Part shown: in pieces, positions 1 through 10,803 of the stretch
How positions within the stretch are numbered: position 1 is the stretch's first letter
Layout: every line of letters begins with the position of its first letter
Origin: Diadophis punctatus similis
Taxonomy: Eukaryota; Chordata; Lepidosauria; Squamata; Dipsadidae
DNA: 64,000 bases
Assembly: GCA_023053685.1 (NCBI GenBank)
Contig: JALIGW010000014.1
Coordinates: forward strand, 16,991,590-17,055,589
Reading direction: 5' to 3'
Program-made: the position numbers and the translations under genes
The notes under the pieces: model-generated
Database searches by the model: none
Told to the model about the DNA's origin: nothing
The model's input: only the letters and a program-made list of their open reading frames with translations

Positions 1-470
1 ATTTTAATTAGCTTAATATCACATTCAATTTGCCGATTCACTGTTGCATTCCCAGCCCCTGCAGATGCCGATCCAGCAGCAAACAAAAGGGCAGAGCAGA
101 AAGTGTGTGTGTGTGTATGTGTGTGTGTGGTGGGGGGGTGGAGAAAGGGGAGGGAGGCTGCTGGTGCTCCTTCCCCCTTGACTCTCTGGCTCTTCAAACT
201 CAAGGCATCCCCTCCCTCTGCCTATCCTCTCAGCCACTCCATGTGAGTCGAAGTGAGACCCCGCCAGTCCTCAGGCGGAAGAGAGGGGCCTGCCTCAGTC
301 TGGGGGGGGCAGGAAAGGGGTTCTGGGCAAGGTCTCCCCAAGGCTACAGGTAGGGTAGTAACAGGATGGGGATGCTGCATGACCCTGGTGCAAGGCTGCT
401 CTTGTCACACTACATATCCCATCTTGCTTGCATCCTTTTGCTGCTGGGTGAATTAACAGATCTGTGACAT
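1..470. other. no recognised gene; short GT repeat
   Basis: I see no coding signature, transposon end or RNA gene here. A short (GT)n tract lies at about 103-130. The open frames are short, overlap on both strands and resemble nothing I know. Confidence 0.5.
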
Positions 471-715
471 TCGTACAACTGAAATCAATATACTATACAT
501 TATATTTCCAAACTTTCTACTCTTTTATGTACATTTCAATTTCTTATTTCTATTATCTATCAATTCGTACCATTTCTCCCATACCGCATAATATTCCGAG
601 TCATCCTTTCCCTTTAACTCTAATGTGAGTTTATCCATTTCCACCCAATCAAATATTTTTTTGAATTACTAATCCCTCTGGCGGTATACTATCTTTCTTC
701 CAATACTGCGCAAAT
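471..715 (-). pseudogene. L1 LINE ORF2 C-terminal fragment
   Basis: Read on the minus strand, this AT-rich stretch gives pieces such as KIFDWVEMDKLTLELKGKD and YYAVWEKWYE, interrupted by stops. They resemble the extreme C-terminus of vertebrate L1-type ORF2 proteins, downstream of the reverse transcriptase. The fragment is non-functional. It abuts a foldback element near 716. Assignment is by pattern recognition of the peptide only. Confidence 0.5.
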
Positions 716-991
716 CTAGCAAGATTTCAGTGCAATTTTGCTTCTGCACATGCGCGGAGGCAAAATCTCACCGAAATCTCACGTGTGCGGGCATCCCCTT
801 GCGAGATTTTGATGCAATTTTGCTTCCGCGCGTGCGCAGAAGCAAAATCAGCTAAAAATGAATGAAAAAAAATGGTGACGCGCATGGTGGACCGGCAGAG
901 AGGGCTCCGGAGTGGTCGCGTGCAAATTGCGCAATCGGCCACTCCCTACCGGAGCTGTGCACCGGGCAGCTCTGGCAGGAACCCACCTCTG
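716..991. mobile_element. hAT-like foldback MITE, fragment with right end
   Basis: The right end reads ..GGAACCCACCTCTG at 991, the same terminus as the elements at 8804-9127 and 26027-26352. The body has the family's repeated modules (a stretch like GCAAAATC and a pyrimidine-purine palindrome around CGCGTGCGCAGAAGC). The left terminus is missing, so no target duplication can be scored. Confidence 0.55.
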
Positions 992-1344
992 GTCATGTCC
1001 CTCTTTTAAATGATATTTTTTTAAAAAAATTAATGAACCTTCAAGAGGAAGAACATCAGTACCAGGTCCCAGATAAAAGGGGTCACTGGGTCTATGTTCT
1101 AAGAGATGTGCTCCTCAAGGAAAAAAGACTGGTTAGCCAAGGGACCATGAACAACACCTGCTTCTAAGAGTTAAGTGGCTCAAGTACAGCTCACCCTCTG
1201 ACTTTCTAGGAAAAGCTTATTGTTCCTTCAGTTGGATTGACCCAAACATGAGAGTACTCACTTGTTAGATTAACATTGACATTATTTTCTAGCTTCTTTG
1301 TGGAATCTCATACTCCCTACATTCCACAGCAAACATTTATTGCA
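992..1344. other. no recognised feature
   Basis: Mixed-composition sequence between a MITE end and a CR1 3' end. I recognise neither coding potential nor a repeat family. Confidence 0.4.
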
Positions 1345-1479
1345 TAGGGCTTGGAACAGCTGGCCTCCAGAAGTTGTGGGTGCTCTATCACTGGAGGTTT
1401 TTAAGAAGAGATTGATAGCCATTTGTCTGGAATGCTGTATAGTCTCGAGCAGGGGGCTGGACTAAAAGACCTCAAAGGT
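1345..1479 (+). mobile_element. CR1 LINE 3' UTR fragment
   Basis: It contains the typical squamate CR1 3' UTR landmarks in order: GGAGGTTTTTAAGAAGAGA, then GAGCAGGGGGCTGGACTA, then GACCTCAAAGGT. The same landmarks recur at 7240-7436, 10150-10303, 25105-25580 and 50697-50822. It is joined directly to a second CR1 piece. Confidence 0.75.
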
Positions 1480-2012
1480 ACACATACAAACTGGGTGAAA
1501 CCACACTCAATAGCAGCGATTGCGAGAGGGATCTTGGAGTCTTGGTAGACAGCCAACTAAATATGAGCCAGCAGTGTGCAGCAGCAGCCAAAAAGGCCAA
1601 CGCAGTCCTGAGCTGCATAAATAGAGGGATACAATCAAGGACCAGAGAGGTACTAATACCACTCTATAAAGCCTTGATCAGACACACTGGAGTACTGCAT
1701 CCAGTTTTGGTCACCACACTACAAAAAAGACATTGAAACTCTAGAGAAAGTGCAGAAGAGAGCAACCAGGATGATAAAGGGTCTGGGAAATAAAACATGC
1801 GAAGAGCGGTTGCAGGAACTGAGCTTGGCCAGTCTGGCGAAGAGAAGGACCAGGGGTGACATGATAGCAGTGTTCCAATACCTGAGGGGATGCCACAGAG
1901 AGGAGGGGGTCAGGCTGTTCTCTATGGCACCAGAAAGCCAAACAAAGAATAATGGATGGAAGCTGACCAAGGAGGGTTGGACTAGATGACCTACAAGGTC
2001 CCTTCCAACTCT
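1480..2012 (+). pseudogene. CR1 LINE ORF2 C-terminus plus 3' UTR
   Basis: From about 1482 the plus strand encodes a peptide with CERDLGVLVDSQLNMSQQ and CAAAAKKANA, the conserved region after the reverse transcriptase of CR1 ORF2. Similarity continues in another frame from 1750 (RATRMIKGLG, RTRGDMIAVFQYLRG) up to about 1989. So the coding part carries a frameshift near 1730-1750. The 3' UTR (GGACTAGATGACCTACAAGG) follows. It is 5'-truncated and dead; CR1 copies are usually truncated this way. Confidence 0.8.
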
Positions 2013-2390
2013 AATAATAAATCTAAAAAAGGTCTCTTCCAACTATTATTCTGTATTTTGGGTCCTGCTTTTCTCCTCCTCAGGTGTGTCACCCTGCTGA
2101 GATCCAGGGAACGCAAGACTTGTCTGAGTCACCATCACAGCAAAACAGCTCAATTTTTCTCTCTGCCACTTTTTTACTTGGATGAAACCATATCATTAAA
2201 GAGTCTGAAACACAGATTTTTGAACTGCTTGTTGTCATTTCTATAGGCCATCAGTCATTCTTTTTAAAGTAGTTTTCTATCCATACTGGGGGAGGGGTGG
2301 AATTCCCAGAGTTTGAGAAAAGAGAATTGAAGGTACTTTTGGTCTTACTTTGAGCACAGCGCCAAATGGCTCAGATCTTTTTGCTTAAAA

Positions 2391-2527
2391 CAGTGTTTCC
2401 CAACCTTGGCAACTTGAAGATGTCTGGACTTCAACTCCCAGAATTCCCCAGCCAGCGAATGCTGGCTGGGGAATTCTGGGAGTTGAAGTCCAGACATCTT
2501 CAAGTTGCCAAGGTTGGGAAAACACTG
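2391..2527. mobile_element. hAT-type foldback MITE (137 bp)
   Basis: It begins CAGTGTTTCCCAACCTTGG and ends with the near-perfect reverse complement, so almost the whole element is one hairpin with a short loop at about 2455-2462. Flanks GCTTAAAA (2383-2390) and CCTTAAAA (2528-2535) match at 7 of 8 bases, the 8-bp duplication expected of hAT transposition. It has no coding capacity. Confidence 0.85.
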
Positions 2528-2535
2528 CCTTAAAA

Positions 2536-3652
2536 CAAAGGCGGGCTTTCAACTGACAACTTCATTGAAGCCACAGTTCAGTTACAAAAGCTTGCATGGG
2601 AGATCAGTGCAATATTTGGAAGATTGAGACCCTCCACGACTGAACTGTCCAAACCAGATTCTATTTCCAAAAAGCTGCTCATCCTCCAAGACAAACTTCT
2701 CTCTGAGTGTCAAGACTATTCTTCTCTAGACAACCGCGATAAGCCTCTTTTGGGGATTTAAGTACCGTGAAATAGTAAGAAATTATGCTCATGGATTTTG
2801 ACAAACCTGAAATTCAGTGGGGCAGATAAGAAGGGTGCGGAAGAGCAGCAAGGGTCAGACATAATCCTGGACCTACAGTGGATTTAGAATAGAATAGAAC
2901 AACAGAGCTGGAAGGGACCTTGGAGGAAAGATGACTCAATATCTTAGTACTGAGCAGGTGGTCAAGGTGGAAAAGTCTTGAAGCTCTTTTAAGGTTAAAT
3001 CGCAGAATAAAGTTTCGAGATCATTTAACTGATTTAGAGCTCCATTCTCCATTTCTTGCCAGCAACAAAGGCAGAAGCTGTGAGCCTTGCCAGGGCTGGG
3101 CAGATACTGCACTCTGGAGATCTCTGGATTTTTTCTTCCTCCTCCGAAGGAAAGAAACAGGCAAGAGAGGAACCAGCTGGTATCTTGGCTTGCAAACTGA
3201 CGTTTCCCTGTTGGAGTCAGCCCAGGGATGCTAAAATTATGCATTTTGAACTATTATTATGGTTTAATAATGGGCTATCAGAAAGAGTTGAAAGAAAAGA
3301 AAGCAGCGTGCAGGGGGAAAAAATTGTGCCTGAAGGAAAAATAAAATAAAAAGGTTGATATCTCTATTACTCACAGGGACAGAGGAATCAATGACCCCAA
3401 ATATTCAAATGTCTCCCCAGCATATTTGAGAAATGTCAGCGCATTCCATAAATTCCATTCATTTAAAAAAATGTTCTTCTCACATGGCTTGATTCACTCT
3501 CTATATTATCCACTCTCTGCATTTCTTCTGCTTAGAAGGTTTTAGTGTGCGAGTAAGAAAAAAAAAAGAAGTATCGTGAGAGCAACACGATTTCACTAGA
3601 ATATCCTACGAACAGTCCCATGGGATGTGAAAATAGATGGGAGGAAGTCATT
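2536..3652. other. unannotated stretch with a CR1 stub
   Basis: No host gene recognised. The only repeat I can name is a CR1 3' end at about 2887-2935 on the minus strand (AGAGCTGGAAGGGACCTTGG). The 97-102 aa open frames over 2936-3349 lie on both strands over the same bases and look fortuitous. Confidence 0.45.
2887..2935 (-). mobile_element. CR1 LINE 3' end stub
   Basis: AGAATAGAATAGAAC followed by AGAGCTGGAAGGGACCTTGG is the minus-strand view of a CR1 3' terminus with its pentanucleotide tail. Only about 50 bp remain. Confidence 0.6.
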
Positions 3653-3660
3653 GACTAGAA

Positions 3661-3973
3661 CAGGGATCGGCAACCTTAAACACTCAAAGAGCCGCAAAGG
3701 TTCTAACTGGAAGCCCCCTGTTCAATTCTGGAGCCAACTGGAAGTCCACTTCCCCCGCCATAGAGTTTCCTCCTAGCGTGGCGTCCTTTTTCCTCTGCCG
3801 ACCGGAAGTCCGATTCCCCGACCATAGAGTATCTTCCTAGCACGGCATCCTTTTTCCTCTACCTGTCCTAACCGAAAGCCCTATCAATTGTGGAGCCAAC
3901 TGGCAACAGAGAGCCGCAGCAGAGGGATGAAAGAGCCACATGCGGCTCCAGAGCCGCAGGTCGCTGACCCCTG
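3661..3973. mobile_element. non-autonomous hAT element (313 bp)
   Basis: Terminal inverted repeats CAGGGATCGGCAACC and GGTCGCTGACCCCTG are imperfect but clear. A perfect 8-bp duplication, GACTAGAA, flanks it (3653-3660 and 3974-3981). Internal subterminal motifs AGAGCCGC recur on both sides. An internal piece of the same family lies at 21130-21352, and related ends close the large element at 53114-54681. No transposase. Confidence 0.85.
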
Positions 3974-4088
3974 GACTAGAAGGAGCCACCACCTGTCTTG
4001 GGAAAGCTTCCTGTAGCTTCAGGGACAGCTTGAAGTTCACAGGAGTCTGCGGGGAGGGGAAGAGAGAAAGAGTTCACACAACATATTA

Positions 4089-4813
4089 CAGGAAGTCCTT
4101 GACTTGCATCAGTTCATTTAGTGACTGTTTGAAGTTCCAACAGCACTGAAAAAAGTGACATTATCATTTTTCACACTTACGGCCATTGCAGCCTCCCCAT
4201 GTCATGTGATTTTGTCACGTAGTGAATATTGTCAGTTGTATATCTATGCAGGGTGATGCATCCCTATCCTAATATTATGGTACATTCCATTACAAGCAGG
4301 ACACGTGATGTGATCTTCTGCGCATGTGTGCATTCCTGATTCTCCATTATTCTCTTCTGGTTTGACTCTGACCAAGAGTGGTCGCATTTAATTAGCAAGA
4401 ATGTAATTATTCAGAAATTATTGTTTTTGTACCGAAATAAATATTTTCTATTAGACTTTTAACTTCGGCTTTTTTTCTAAATGTCTGAGTTCCGAGAGAA
4501 AGATCAACATCACCTCTATGAGATTTATTCTCCTTAACAGATTTATACTCAGATGCTTGACAACTGGTTCCTATTCATGACGGTCGCAGTGTCCCAGGGT
4601 CATGTGACCATCTTTTGCAACCTTCTGACAAGCAAAGTCAATGGGGAAGCCAGATTCACTTAACAACCGCATGACTAACTTAACAACTGCAGTGATTCAC
4701 TTAACGAAAGTGGCAAGGAAAGTCGTAAAATGGGACAAAACTCACTTAACAACTTTCTCCCTTAGCAACATAAATTCTGGGCTCCATTGTGGTCTTAAGC
4801 CAAGGAGTATCTG
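4089..4813. mobile_element. Tigger-like (Tc1/mariner) non-autonomous element, split by a solo LTR
   Basis: The element starts CAGGAAGTCCTTGACTTGC and ends AAGCCAAGGAGTATCTG, with a TA on each side (4087-4088 and 4814-4815) as expected of mariner-type insertion. Inside are repeated motifs of the CACTTAACAAC type. A solo LTR (4213-4539) interrupts it, so only about 400 bp belong to the element. The superfamily call rests on the CAG..GACTTA-like ends and the TA duplication. Confidence 0.6.
4213..4539 (+). mobile_element. solo LTR (family A), 327 bp
   Basis: It begins TGTCACGTAGTG, ends CTCCTTAACA, and is flanked by GATTT on both sides (4208-4212 and 4540-4544), a perfect 5-bp duplication. It contains an AATAAATATTTTCTATTAGAC block with a polyadenylation signal. 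Related LTRs lie at 30597-30925, 38487-39042 and 57124-57442. No internal retroviral or retrotransposon sequence remains, so it arose by LTR-LTR recombination. ERV versus Gypsy origin cannot be decided from the LTR alone. Confidence 0.8.
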
Positions 4814-4815
4814 TA

Positions 4816-6251
4816 CTACTCTCACAACCCTAAGAGGTGTTAACGGTAGCTGGGCTATCGGTCAGCTTTCATCAAGAAAAGGACAGGTGGTCTGCCAGAT
4901 TGTGGCCATTCAAGGATGAAAGGCTACTCTAGGCCTCTAAGCGATGGGGATGAACCTCAGAGAGGTTCAAAACCTTTTGTGTTCTTCATTAGCTGCTTGG
5001 GATGTCTATTCTGCTGAAGGGGGAAGCGGCCCTGAATCCCGTCTCATGAGTCCCCATTGGTAGTAGCCGGTCAATTTTGCAACTGAGAGGCAGGAGGCTG
5101 GCTGTGATGCTGAGAAAAGGGGAGTTTGTTACAACCAGAAGATGGGCAGATGCTGGTTCTAGACTCACTCTCTGTCCAGGGGCAGCTTTGTGGGCATGGG
5201 GTGCAGTTCAGCTCAGCCAAATGCCCTTGGATACTTCGAAAGCTCCTTGCTTGGAGGGAATGGCAGAGGCAGCGTTGCAGGCTTCCTGGACCTGGGATTG
5301 TCTTCCAGGCCAGCTCCTTCAGGGAGGTTGAGTCCCCTCCCCCGCCTTGAACTGGCATCAGAGTAAGAGTGATCTGGCCCTCGCTGCCTGGGGCAAGCAG
5401 GCCCACGGGGAGCAGGGGGGGGCTATTGCAGGGATAATTGGCAGAAGGGCAGGTCAGACTTTGAGCTCATAAACCCTTCAGAAGGAAAGCAGCCCCCTCT
5501 TGCCCTCCCCCTCTTTGCTTCCTCCACCCCACAGCAGCAGGGTGTAAGGCTTAAAGGGGCACCTGTGGAGAGCAGCTTCAAAGCTTCCCCCGGTCTCTCC
5601 CACAGCGGGTCCTCCTGGTTCAGTTCCACCCTCCGCATTTCGGGGCTTTCATCGTTTGTCTTCATCCTCCTCATTACCGCCTTCTCACCTCTCCCCTCTT
5701 CCCCCCAGCCCAGCCCCCCAAATGCCTTTGCTGCTCAGCCCAATAGAAACCAGCTGTCAGCCAAAGCTGACTATGCTGGAGTTGATAGATATCATTGTTG
5801 TTGTTGTAGCTATGGCTGTCGTTCTCCTCCTCCCCCTCTGCTGGGGCTGGGAATGGTCAGAGGCTTCCTGAACCAGGACTTTCCTTTGGCAATGAAGAGA
5901 TTCTGCTGGTCCCCAAACTGGGGGATCTTGAAGGCCCCTTTGCTCTGGATTTTGGGGGCTACATTCTGAAGAAAAGGGAAACTTTTGCCACTGTGGCTTG
6001 TTTCCATGGGTCTTTTCGAACAGTCGTGGCAGGGGGGCTCTCCACCAATCTGCAACTCATCAAACAGCTTCCAGGACAAACTTTGCTGACCCCCCTTCTG
6101 CCCCTGTCCTGGTGAAGGCTCTGGGGCATCTGTAGCCAGGCCACCCCCTCCCCCCAGCCTGATTTTGACTTCCCCCTCTCTTCTCAGTCTCATGGCCCAG
6201 CAACGAATCATCTGCCAATCACAACCCTCCAGAGATGGCCAAGGGGTTAGA
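4816..6251. other. no recognised gene or repeat
   Basis: Moderately GC-rich sequence with many overlapping open frames on both strands (5071-5969), none resembling a known protein. Open frames here follow from GC content. A short GTT tract lies near 5793-5806. Confidence 0.4.
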
Positions 6252-6259
6252 ATATAGAA

Positions 6260-6683
6260 CAGTGATGGCGAACCTTTTTTTCCTCGGGTGCCGAAAGTGC
6301 ATGTGTGTGTGCTATCACACATGTGTGAGTGCCCACACCCATAATTCACTGCCTGGGGAGGGCAAAAACGGCCCCTCGGAGGCCCTCTGGAGGCCGGAAA
6401 TGGCCGGTTTCCCAACTTCTGGTGGGCCCGGTAGGCCCATTTTTCACCCTCCCCAGGCTCCAGAGGTTTCCCTGGGGCCTGGAGAGGGCAAAAATGCCCT
6501 CCCTTGTCCCCCTGGAGGCCCTCTGGAGCCGAAAACGCCCTCCCAGAGCCTCCGTGCGAGCCAAAAATCAGCTGGCCGGCGCGCACATACGCGATGGAAC
6601 TGAGCTAGGCAACAGCTCGCGTGCCGGCAGATATGGCTCCGCGTGTCACCTGTGGCACGCGTGCCATAGGTTCGCCATCACTG
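6260..6683. mobile_element. non-autonomous hAT element (424 bp)
   Basis: Ends are CAGTGATGGCGAACC and GGTTCGCCATCACTG, a perfect 15-bp inverted repeat. The flanks ATATAGAA at 6252-6259 and 6684-6691 are a perfect 8-bp duplication. It sits in a CR1 copy. The GC-rich interior contains no transposase; open frames through it on both strands are chance. Confidence 0.9.
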
Positions 6684-6885
6684 ATATAGAACATAGAATA
6701 ATAGGGTTGGGTGGGACCTTGGCGGTCTTCTAGTCCAACCCTATAACATGTCAGACAAATGGCTGTCTTGGAAACCTCCAGTGTTGGAGCACCCACAACT
6801 TCCAGAGGTAAGCTGTTCCACTAATCAATTGTTCTCATTATCAGGAAATTTCTCCTTAGGCTTGCCCCACTCCTAGTCAAGCCCG
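6684..6885 (-). mobile_element. CR1 LINE 3' end
   Basis: GAATAATAGGGTTGGGTGGGACC, TCTAGTCCAACCC and TCCAGTGTTGGAGCACCCAC appear in the order expected of a minus-strand CR1 3' UTR. The copy is interrupted near its 3' terminus by the hAT at 6260-6683. Confidence 0.75.
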
Positions 6886-7239
6886 GCGTGGATTCAGGGG
6901 CTGCCCGTGAAACAAGAGAGACTCTTTGCCCCCCACAGCAGATTGCCATTGAGTGATTTGTTTGGACACTGAGTGGCGAAAGCATGCCAAACACTAACCA
7001 TGGATTTATGTTGAAAATGTGGTCCTGCCGGAGCCAAAGCCCTGCTCCTTTGCCCTCCAGGAAATTCAGAAGAGGAGAATGTTGTGAATAAACAATTTTA
7101 AGATTGCTTTTCCATTGGTATTGCACCAACTCCCCTCCTGCCAAGGAAGAAAGAAAGAACAGTATAACTCCACCAAGGATGCAGAAGACACAAAGGATAA
7201 ACGCAAGAATAAAATGAAGATGTAAACTGACTTACGAAG
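6886..7239. other. no recognised feature
   Basis: I see no coding signature or repeat family in this interval. Confidence 0.35.
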
Positions 7240-7436
7240 GAGAGAAGCAACCAAGAACTAAGGAGAAACTTCCTGACAGTGAGAACAATCAGCCAATGGA
7301 ACAGAAGTTGCCTTCAGACATTGTGGGTGCTCCATCACTGGAGGTTTTTAAGAAGAAAACAGTCTGAAATGGTATAGGTATCCTGCTTGAGCAGGGGGTG
7401 GGACTAGAAGACCTCCAAGGTCCCTTCCAACTCTGT
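7240..7436 (+). mobile_element. CR1 LINE 3' end
   Basis: It contains AGGAGAAACTTCCTGACAG, GGAGGTTTTTAAGAAG, GACTAGAAGACCTCCAAGG and CCCTTCCAACTCTGTTATTC in the standard plus-strand order. The terminus passes directly into the ATTCT array that starts at about 7434, the usual 3' tail of squamate CR1. Confidence 0.8.
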
Positions 7437-7562
7437 TATTCTATTCTATTCTATTCTATTCTATTCTATTCTATTCTATTCTATTCTATTCTATTCTATT
7501 CTATTCTATTTCTATTTCTATTTCTATTTCTATTTCTATTTCTATTTCTATTTCTATTCTAT
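7434..7562 (+). repeat. (ATTCT)n then (ATTTCT)n microsatellite on a CR1 tail
   Basis: Uninterrupted CTATT units to about 7510, then a switch to hexanucleotide CTATTT units to about 7560. It is contiguous with a CR1 3' end, so it probably grew from the element's tail. Confidence 0.95.
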
Positions 7563-8331
7563 TCATCCATCTCATTTTTCTTTCTGGCAGCTCCTGAGCT
7601 TTTCCCGCTAAGGAGCAGCTGGGGGAGCCCTTCACTCTCAGCCACACTCACAAAGCATTGTGGAACAAGCTGACACTCACCCACCCACCCACACACAAGA
7701 CCAACAGACCCTGGGGAGCAACTGTCCCCAAAGTTGTCATCACCCGTCCTCAGAATCCTGTGGTGAAACAGCCCCAATATAGGAAGCAGTCAGAAAAAGA
7801 GCCGAGCTCAGCCGAGGGCAAAGGAGCCGCTTCCAAGGAGCCTGGACAGGAGCCAGATCTAACCCCCAACTTTGGATTGGACTTAACAAGTGCTCTAAAG
7901 TGAATCCACTCACACCTGACAGGCCCCGTAGAGATCCCGGCAGGGAACCTCCGCAGCAGCTCAGCATCAAATAGTCCGGGAGCATGAAGTTTGTGACGAG
8001 CTTTATGTACCCAAACAAAGGGGCTTTCTTTTTGTTTGGGTACGTAAGCCCCCTCGCACAGAGCATACACCCCCTCACACATCTTTGCGCACACACTCTG
8101 GAGGCCCACAATCATCCGGGTCACATTTGGCAGTGAGACTCTGTGGCTCTGAAGGCCGGCTTGATCACTCGCCAGAGGCAGAAGTCAGAGGGGGCCAGAC
8201 AGGGGCCAATGACCCCTCTTCCATTCCTGGTTGGCCACCACTGTGCAACAGGTGTGAGGGCCGAGCCCCGGATTGATCCTATGGCTGGAGTTCCTATGGC
8301 TGCTTGGCTTAGCCCTTGCGTTCCACTTTGA
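7563..8331. other. no recognised feature
   Basis: Overlapping open frames occur on both strands but none has a recognisable domain. A short inverted repeat (GGGTACGTAAGCC / TATGTACCC region, 8005-8045) is present. Confidence 0.35.
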
Positions 8332-8343
8332 CTTGATTGATAG

Positions 8344-8382
<39 letters not shown>

Positions 8383-8384
8383 AA
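8332..8384 (+). repeat. (GATT)n microsatellite
   Basis: About ten tandem TGAT units, nearly perfect. Confidence 0.9.
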
Positions 8385-8651
8385 ATTTGTTTATCATCCA
8401 TCTTGCCATGAGGCTACTGTAGGTGGCTTCGATGGAGGTGGACCCTCCTCACCACAAGTTTAGTGTTTTCTTTCAGATCTTTGGAGGAGAAGGTGGAAGT
8501 GTTGCTTCTTCTACTTGAGCACAAAATTCCTCTTCTGCTACATCTCTTCTAGGTCAGGTTAGGTTAGACTCTCCTGAAAAAACATAGGAAAGGAGCTAAC
8601 CTGCCTCCATTGCAACCTCAAAACTGCTACACCCTTCTCTGTTTACACATT

Positions 8652-8803
<152 letters not shown>

Positions 8804-9127
8804 CAGAGGTGGGTTCCTGCCTGTTTTTGCCGGTGCAGTTAATAGCTGTTGTTCGGCGCAGAGCCGAAGATGCTGCTGCCGTTCGCGGCGCAGGAGCTTT
8901 CCCCGGGCGCTTTCCCCATCTGCATGGATGCCGCCAATTGCGTTCTTTTGCCCTCTGTGCATGCAGAACGCTTTGCGCATGCGCAGAGGGCAAAAGAACT
9001 CAATTGGTGGCGTCCATGTGGGCGGCGGCAGCGCCCGGGAAAAGCCCCCGCACCGCGAACAGCAGCAGCATCTTCGGCTCTGCGCCGAACAACAGCTATT
9101 AACCGCACCGGCAGGAACCCACCTCTG
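8804..9127. mobile_element. hAT-like foldback MITE (324 bp)
   Basis: It starts CAGAGGTGGGTTCCTGCC and ends GGCAGGAACCCACCTCTG; the two arms are near-complementary throughout, so the element folds into one long hairpin. Flanks GAGAGAAG (8796-8803 and 9128-9135) are a perfect 8-bp duplication. At the hairpin centre lies a TGCGCATGCGCA palindrome. No coding capacity. Confidence 0.9.
8974..8985. promoter_or_regulatory. NRF1 consensus-like palindrome in MITE
   Basis: TGCGCATGCGCA fits the established NRF1 consensus YGCGCAYGCGCR exactly. It lies near the dyad of the MITE. Binding is an inference; the match itself is seen. Confidence 0.45.
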
Positions 9128-9235
9128 GAGAGAAGAGAGGGAGGGGGAGGGAGGGGGAGGGGGAGGGGGGAGGGAGAGAGAGACGAAGAGGCAGAGGGAG
9201 AGGGAGAGGGAGAGGGAGAGGGAGAGGGAGAGAGA
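9128..9235 (+). repeat. GGGAGA-type purine repeat
   Basis: Irregular GGGAGG units followed by GGGAGA units, an extension of the purine tract that begins before the inserted MITE. Confidence 0.85.
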
Positions 9236-10149
9236 GTGTTATGCAAGACGTTTTATGTGGAAGCCATCATTTCACTTGCTGATAAGTGAAGGTGCACTCA
9301 GGTCAGCAGTTATGGGACATCATATGTCTTTGGTGTCAGGCTGGGTGACTATTTCATAGTCTGTGAGCACAGTTCCAATTTTATGGCAGACCTTCTGTGA
9401 GAAAGGAAAGGTCAGTTCATGGCTGAAAGAACCCAGCCTGCACAGCTGGGTGAGCACAAGGAAATGGATCACCGGGCATGTCACTGGACTAATCGGCCTC
9501 TCTTGCATCAGTGCCTGTGAGATCTTGGAAGAACAGGCTGCAAGAGACCGACAGAGGAGAGCACAACAGCCCTGGCTCCGAGAAGAAGGGCGATCCTTGG
9601 CAAAAGGGGCCCTTTCCTTCAGTCTGCTAACTGTCGGAGGGTGGCTGGATCGGAACATGATCCGAACCTGAAGAGTCACTGAGATGGATTAAGCCTCCTC
9701 AGAGGCAGGAACAAAACCGAAACAGATCCATAAAGGAAGGAAGGAATGAGGGTCTTCTGTGCTTATTCTCCTCTTCCCACAAGTTGAAGATTGTAGAATG
9801 CAAACAAGCACCTCCAGCAAGAAGCACATTTGTCAATACAGTGGGTCCACCATTGCTCCCCACCCCCTCGTTGCCTGTCCTACCTCGCACTCATTACCGA
9901 AAGAGCAAGTCTCTGCCTTGTGGCTCCATATTCTAAGATTGAAGGAAGACATGTCATGCTGCCCCAGTTTCTAGCTTCTCCAAATGATGAAGATGGGCTG
10001 TATCAAATCTGAGGTACCTTTAATGTGCAGCCAGTCAGGAATTGTGGGAAGCTCAAACAATCTGAACAACTGGATGGATGGATGGAAACACAACCTTGTA
10101 TTTCTGCAGGAAAAAAATATGATCCTCAGCAGGCATTCAATGAAAATCA
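9236..10149. other. no recognised feature
   Basis: Opposed open frames at about 9320-9679 cover the same bases on both strands and match nothing I recognise. Confidence 0.35.
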
Positions 10150-10303
10150 GTTAACCAGTGGAATAGCTTGCCTTCAGAAATCATGGGCACTCTATCACTG
10201 GAGGTTTTTAAGAAGAGACTAGATGGCCACTTATCTGAAATAGTATCGGTTCTCCTGCTTGAGCAGGAGGCTGGACTATAAGACCTCCCAGGTCCCTTCC
10301 AGC
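10150..10303 (+). mobile_element. CR1 LINE 3' end
   Basis: GGAGGTTTTTAAGAAGAGAC, GAGCAGGAGGCTGGACTATA and CCCTTCCAGCTCTATTC are the ordered CR1 3' UTR landmarks. It ends in a pentanucleotide array. Confidence 0.8.
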
Positions 10304-10417
10304 TCTATTCTATTCTATTCTATTCTATTCTATTCTATTCTATTCTATTCTATTCTATTCTATTCTATTCTATTCTAATTTCTATTTCTATTTCTATTTC
10401 TATTTCTATTCTATTCT
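10304..10417 (+). repeat. (ATTCT)n / (ATTTCT)n microsatellite on a CR1 tail
   Basis: About 15 pentanucleotide units followed by hexanucleotide units, the same architecture as 7434-7562. Confidence 0.95.
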
Positions 10418-10485
10418 AAAATGTGGAAAGCAAGGTGGTCCTGTCCCTTCTGAATGTGGTGGAGAAATTTCCCAAGGTTTTAGGG

Positions 10486-10795
10486 CAGGGGTGAAATCCT
10501 CCCGGTTCGCTCTTACCTGTTGGTCGCCACACAGCCGAACAACCTGGTGGCATTCGCGGCGCGGGGCTTCCCCCGCCCGCTTCCCCTGCCCGCCTGAACG
10601 CCGGCATTTGTGTTCCTTTGCCCTCTGCGCAAGCAGAACGCTTTGCGCATGCGCAGAGGGCAAAAGAACGCAAATGCCGGCGTCCAGGTGAGCGGAGGAA
10701 GCGGGCGAGGGAAGCCCCGTGCCGCGAACGCCACCAGGTTGTTCGGCTGTGCGACGATCAACAGGTAAGAGCGAACCGGGAGGATTTCACCCCTG
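10486..10795. mobile_element. hAT-like foldback MITE (310 bp)
   Basis: Ends are CAGGGGTGAAATCCTCCC and GGGAGGATTTCACCCCTG, and the two halves are near-complementary over their full length. Flanks TTTTAGGG (10478-10485 and 10796-10803) are a perfect 8-bp duplication. The dyad carries the same CTTTGCGCATGCGCAGAG core as the 8804 element, although the termini differ. Confidence 0.9.
10644..10655. promoter_or_regulatory. NRF1 consensus-like palindrome in MITE
   Basis: TGCGCATGCGCA at the dyad of the MITE is an exact fit to YGCGCAYGCGCR. Function is not shown by sequence. Confidence 0.45.
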
Positions 10796-10803
10796 TTTTA
10801 GGG

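Noticed and set aside
5810..6586. 258-codon minus-strand open frame
   Set aside because: Half lies in the non-coding hAT at 6260-6683, the rest in GC-rich sequence; low-complexity composition and no family resemblance.
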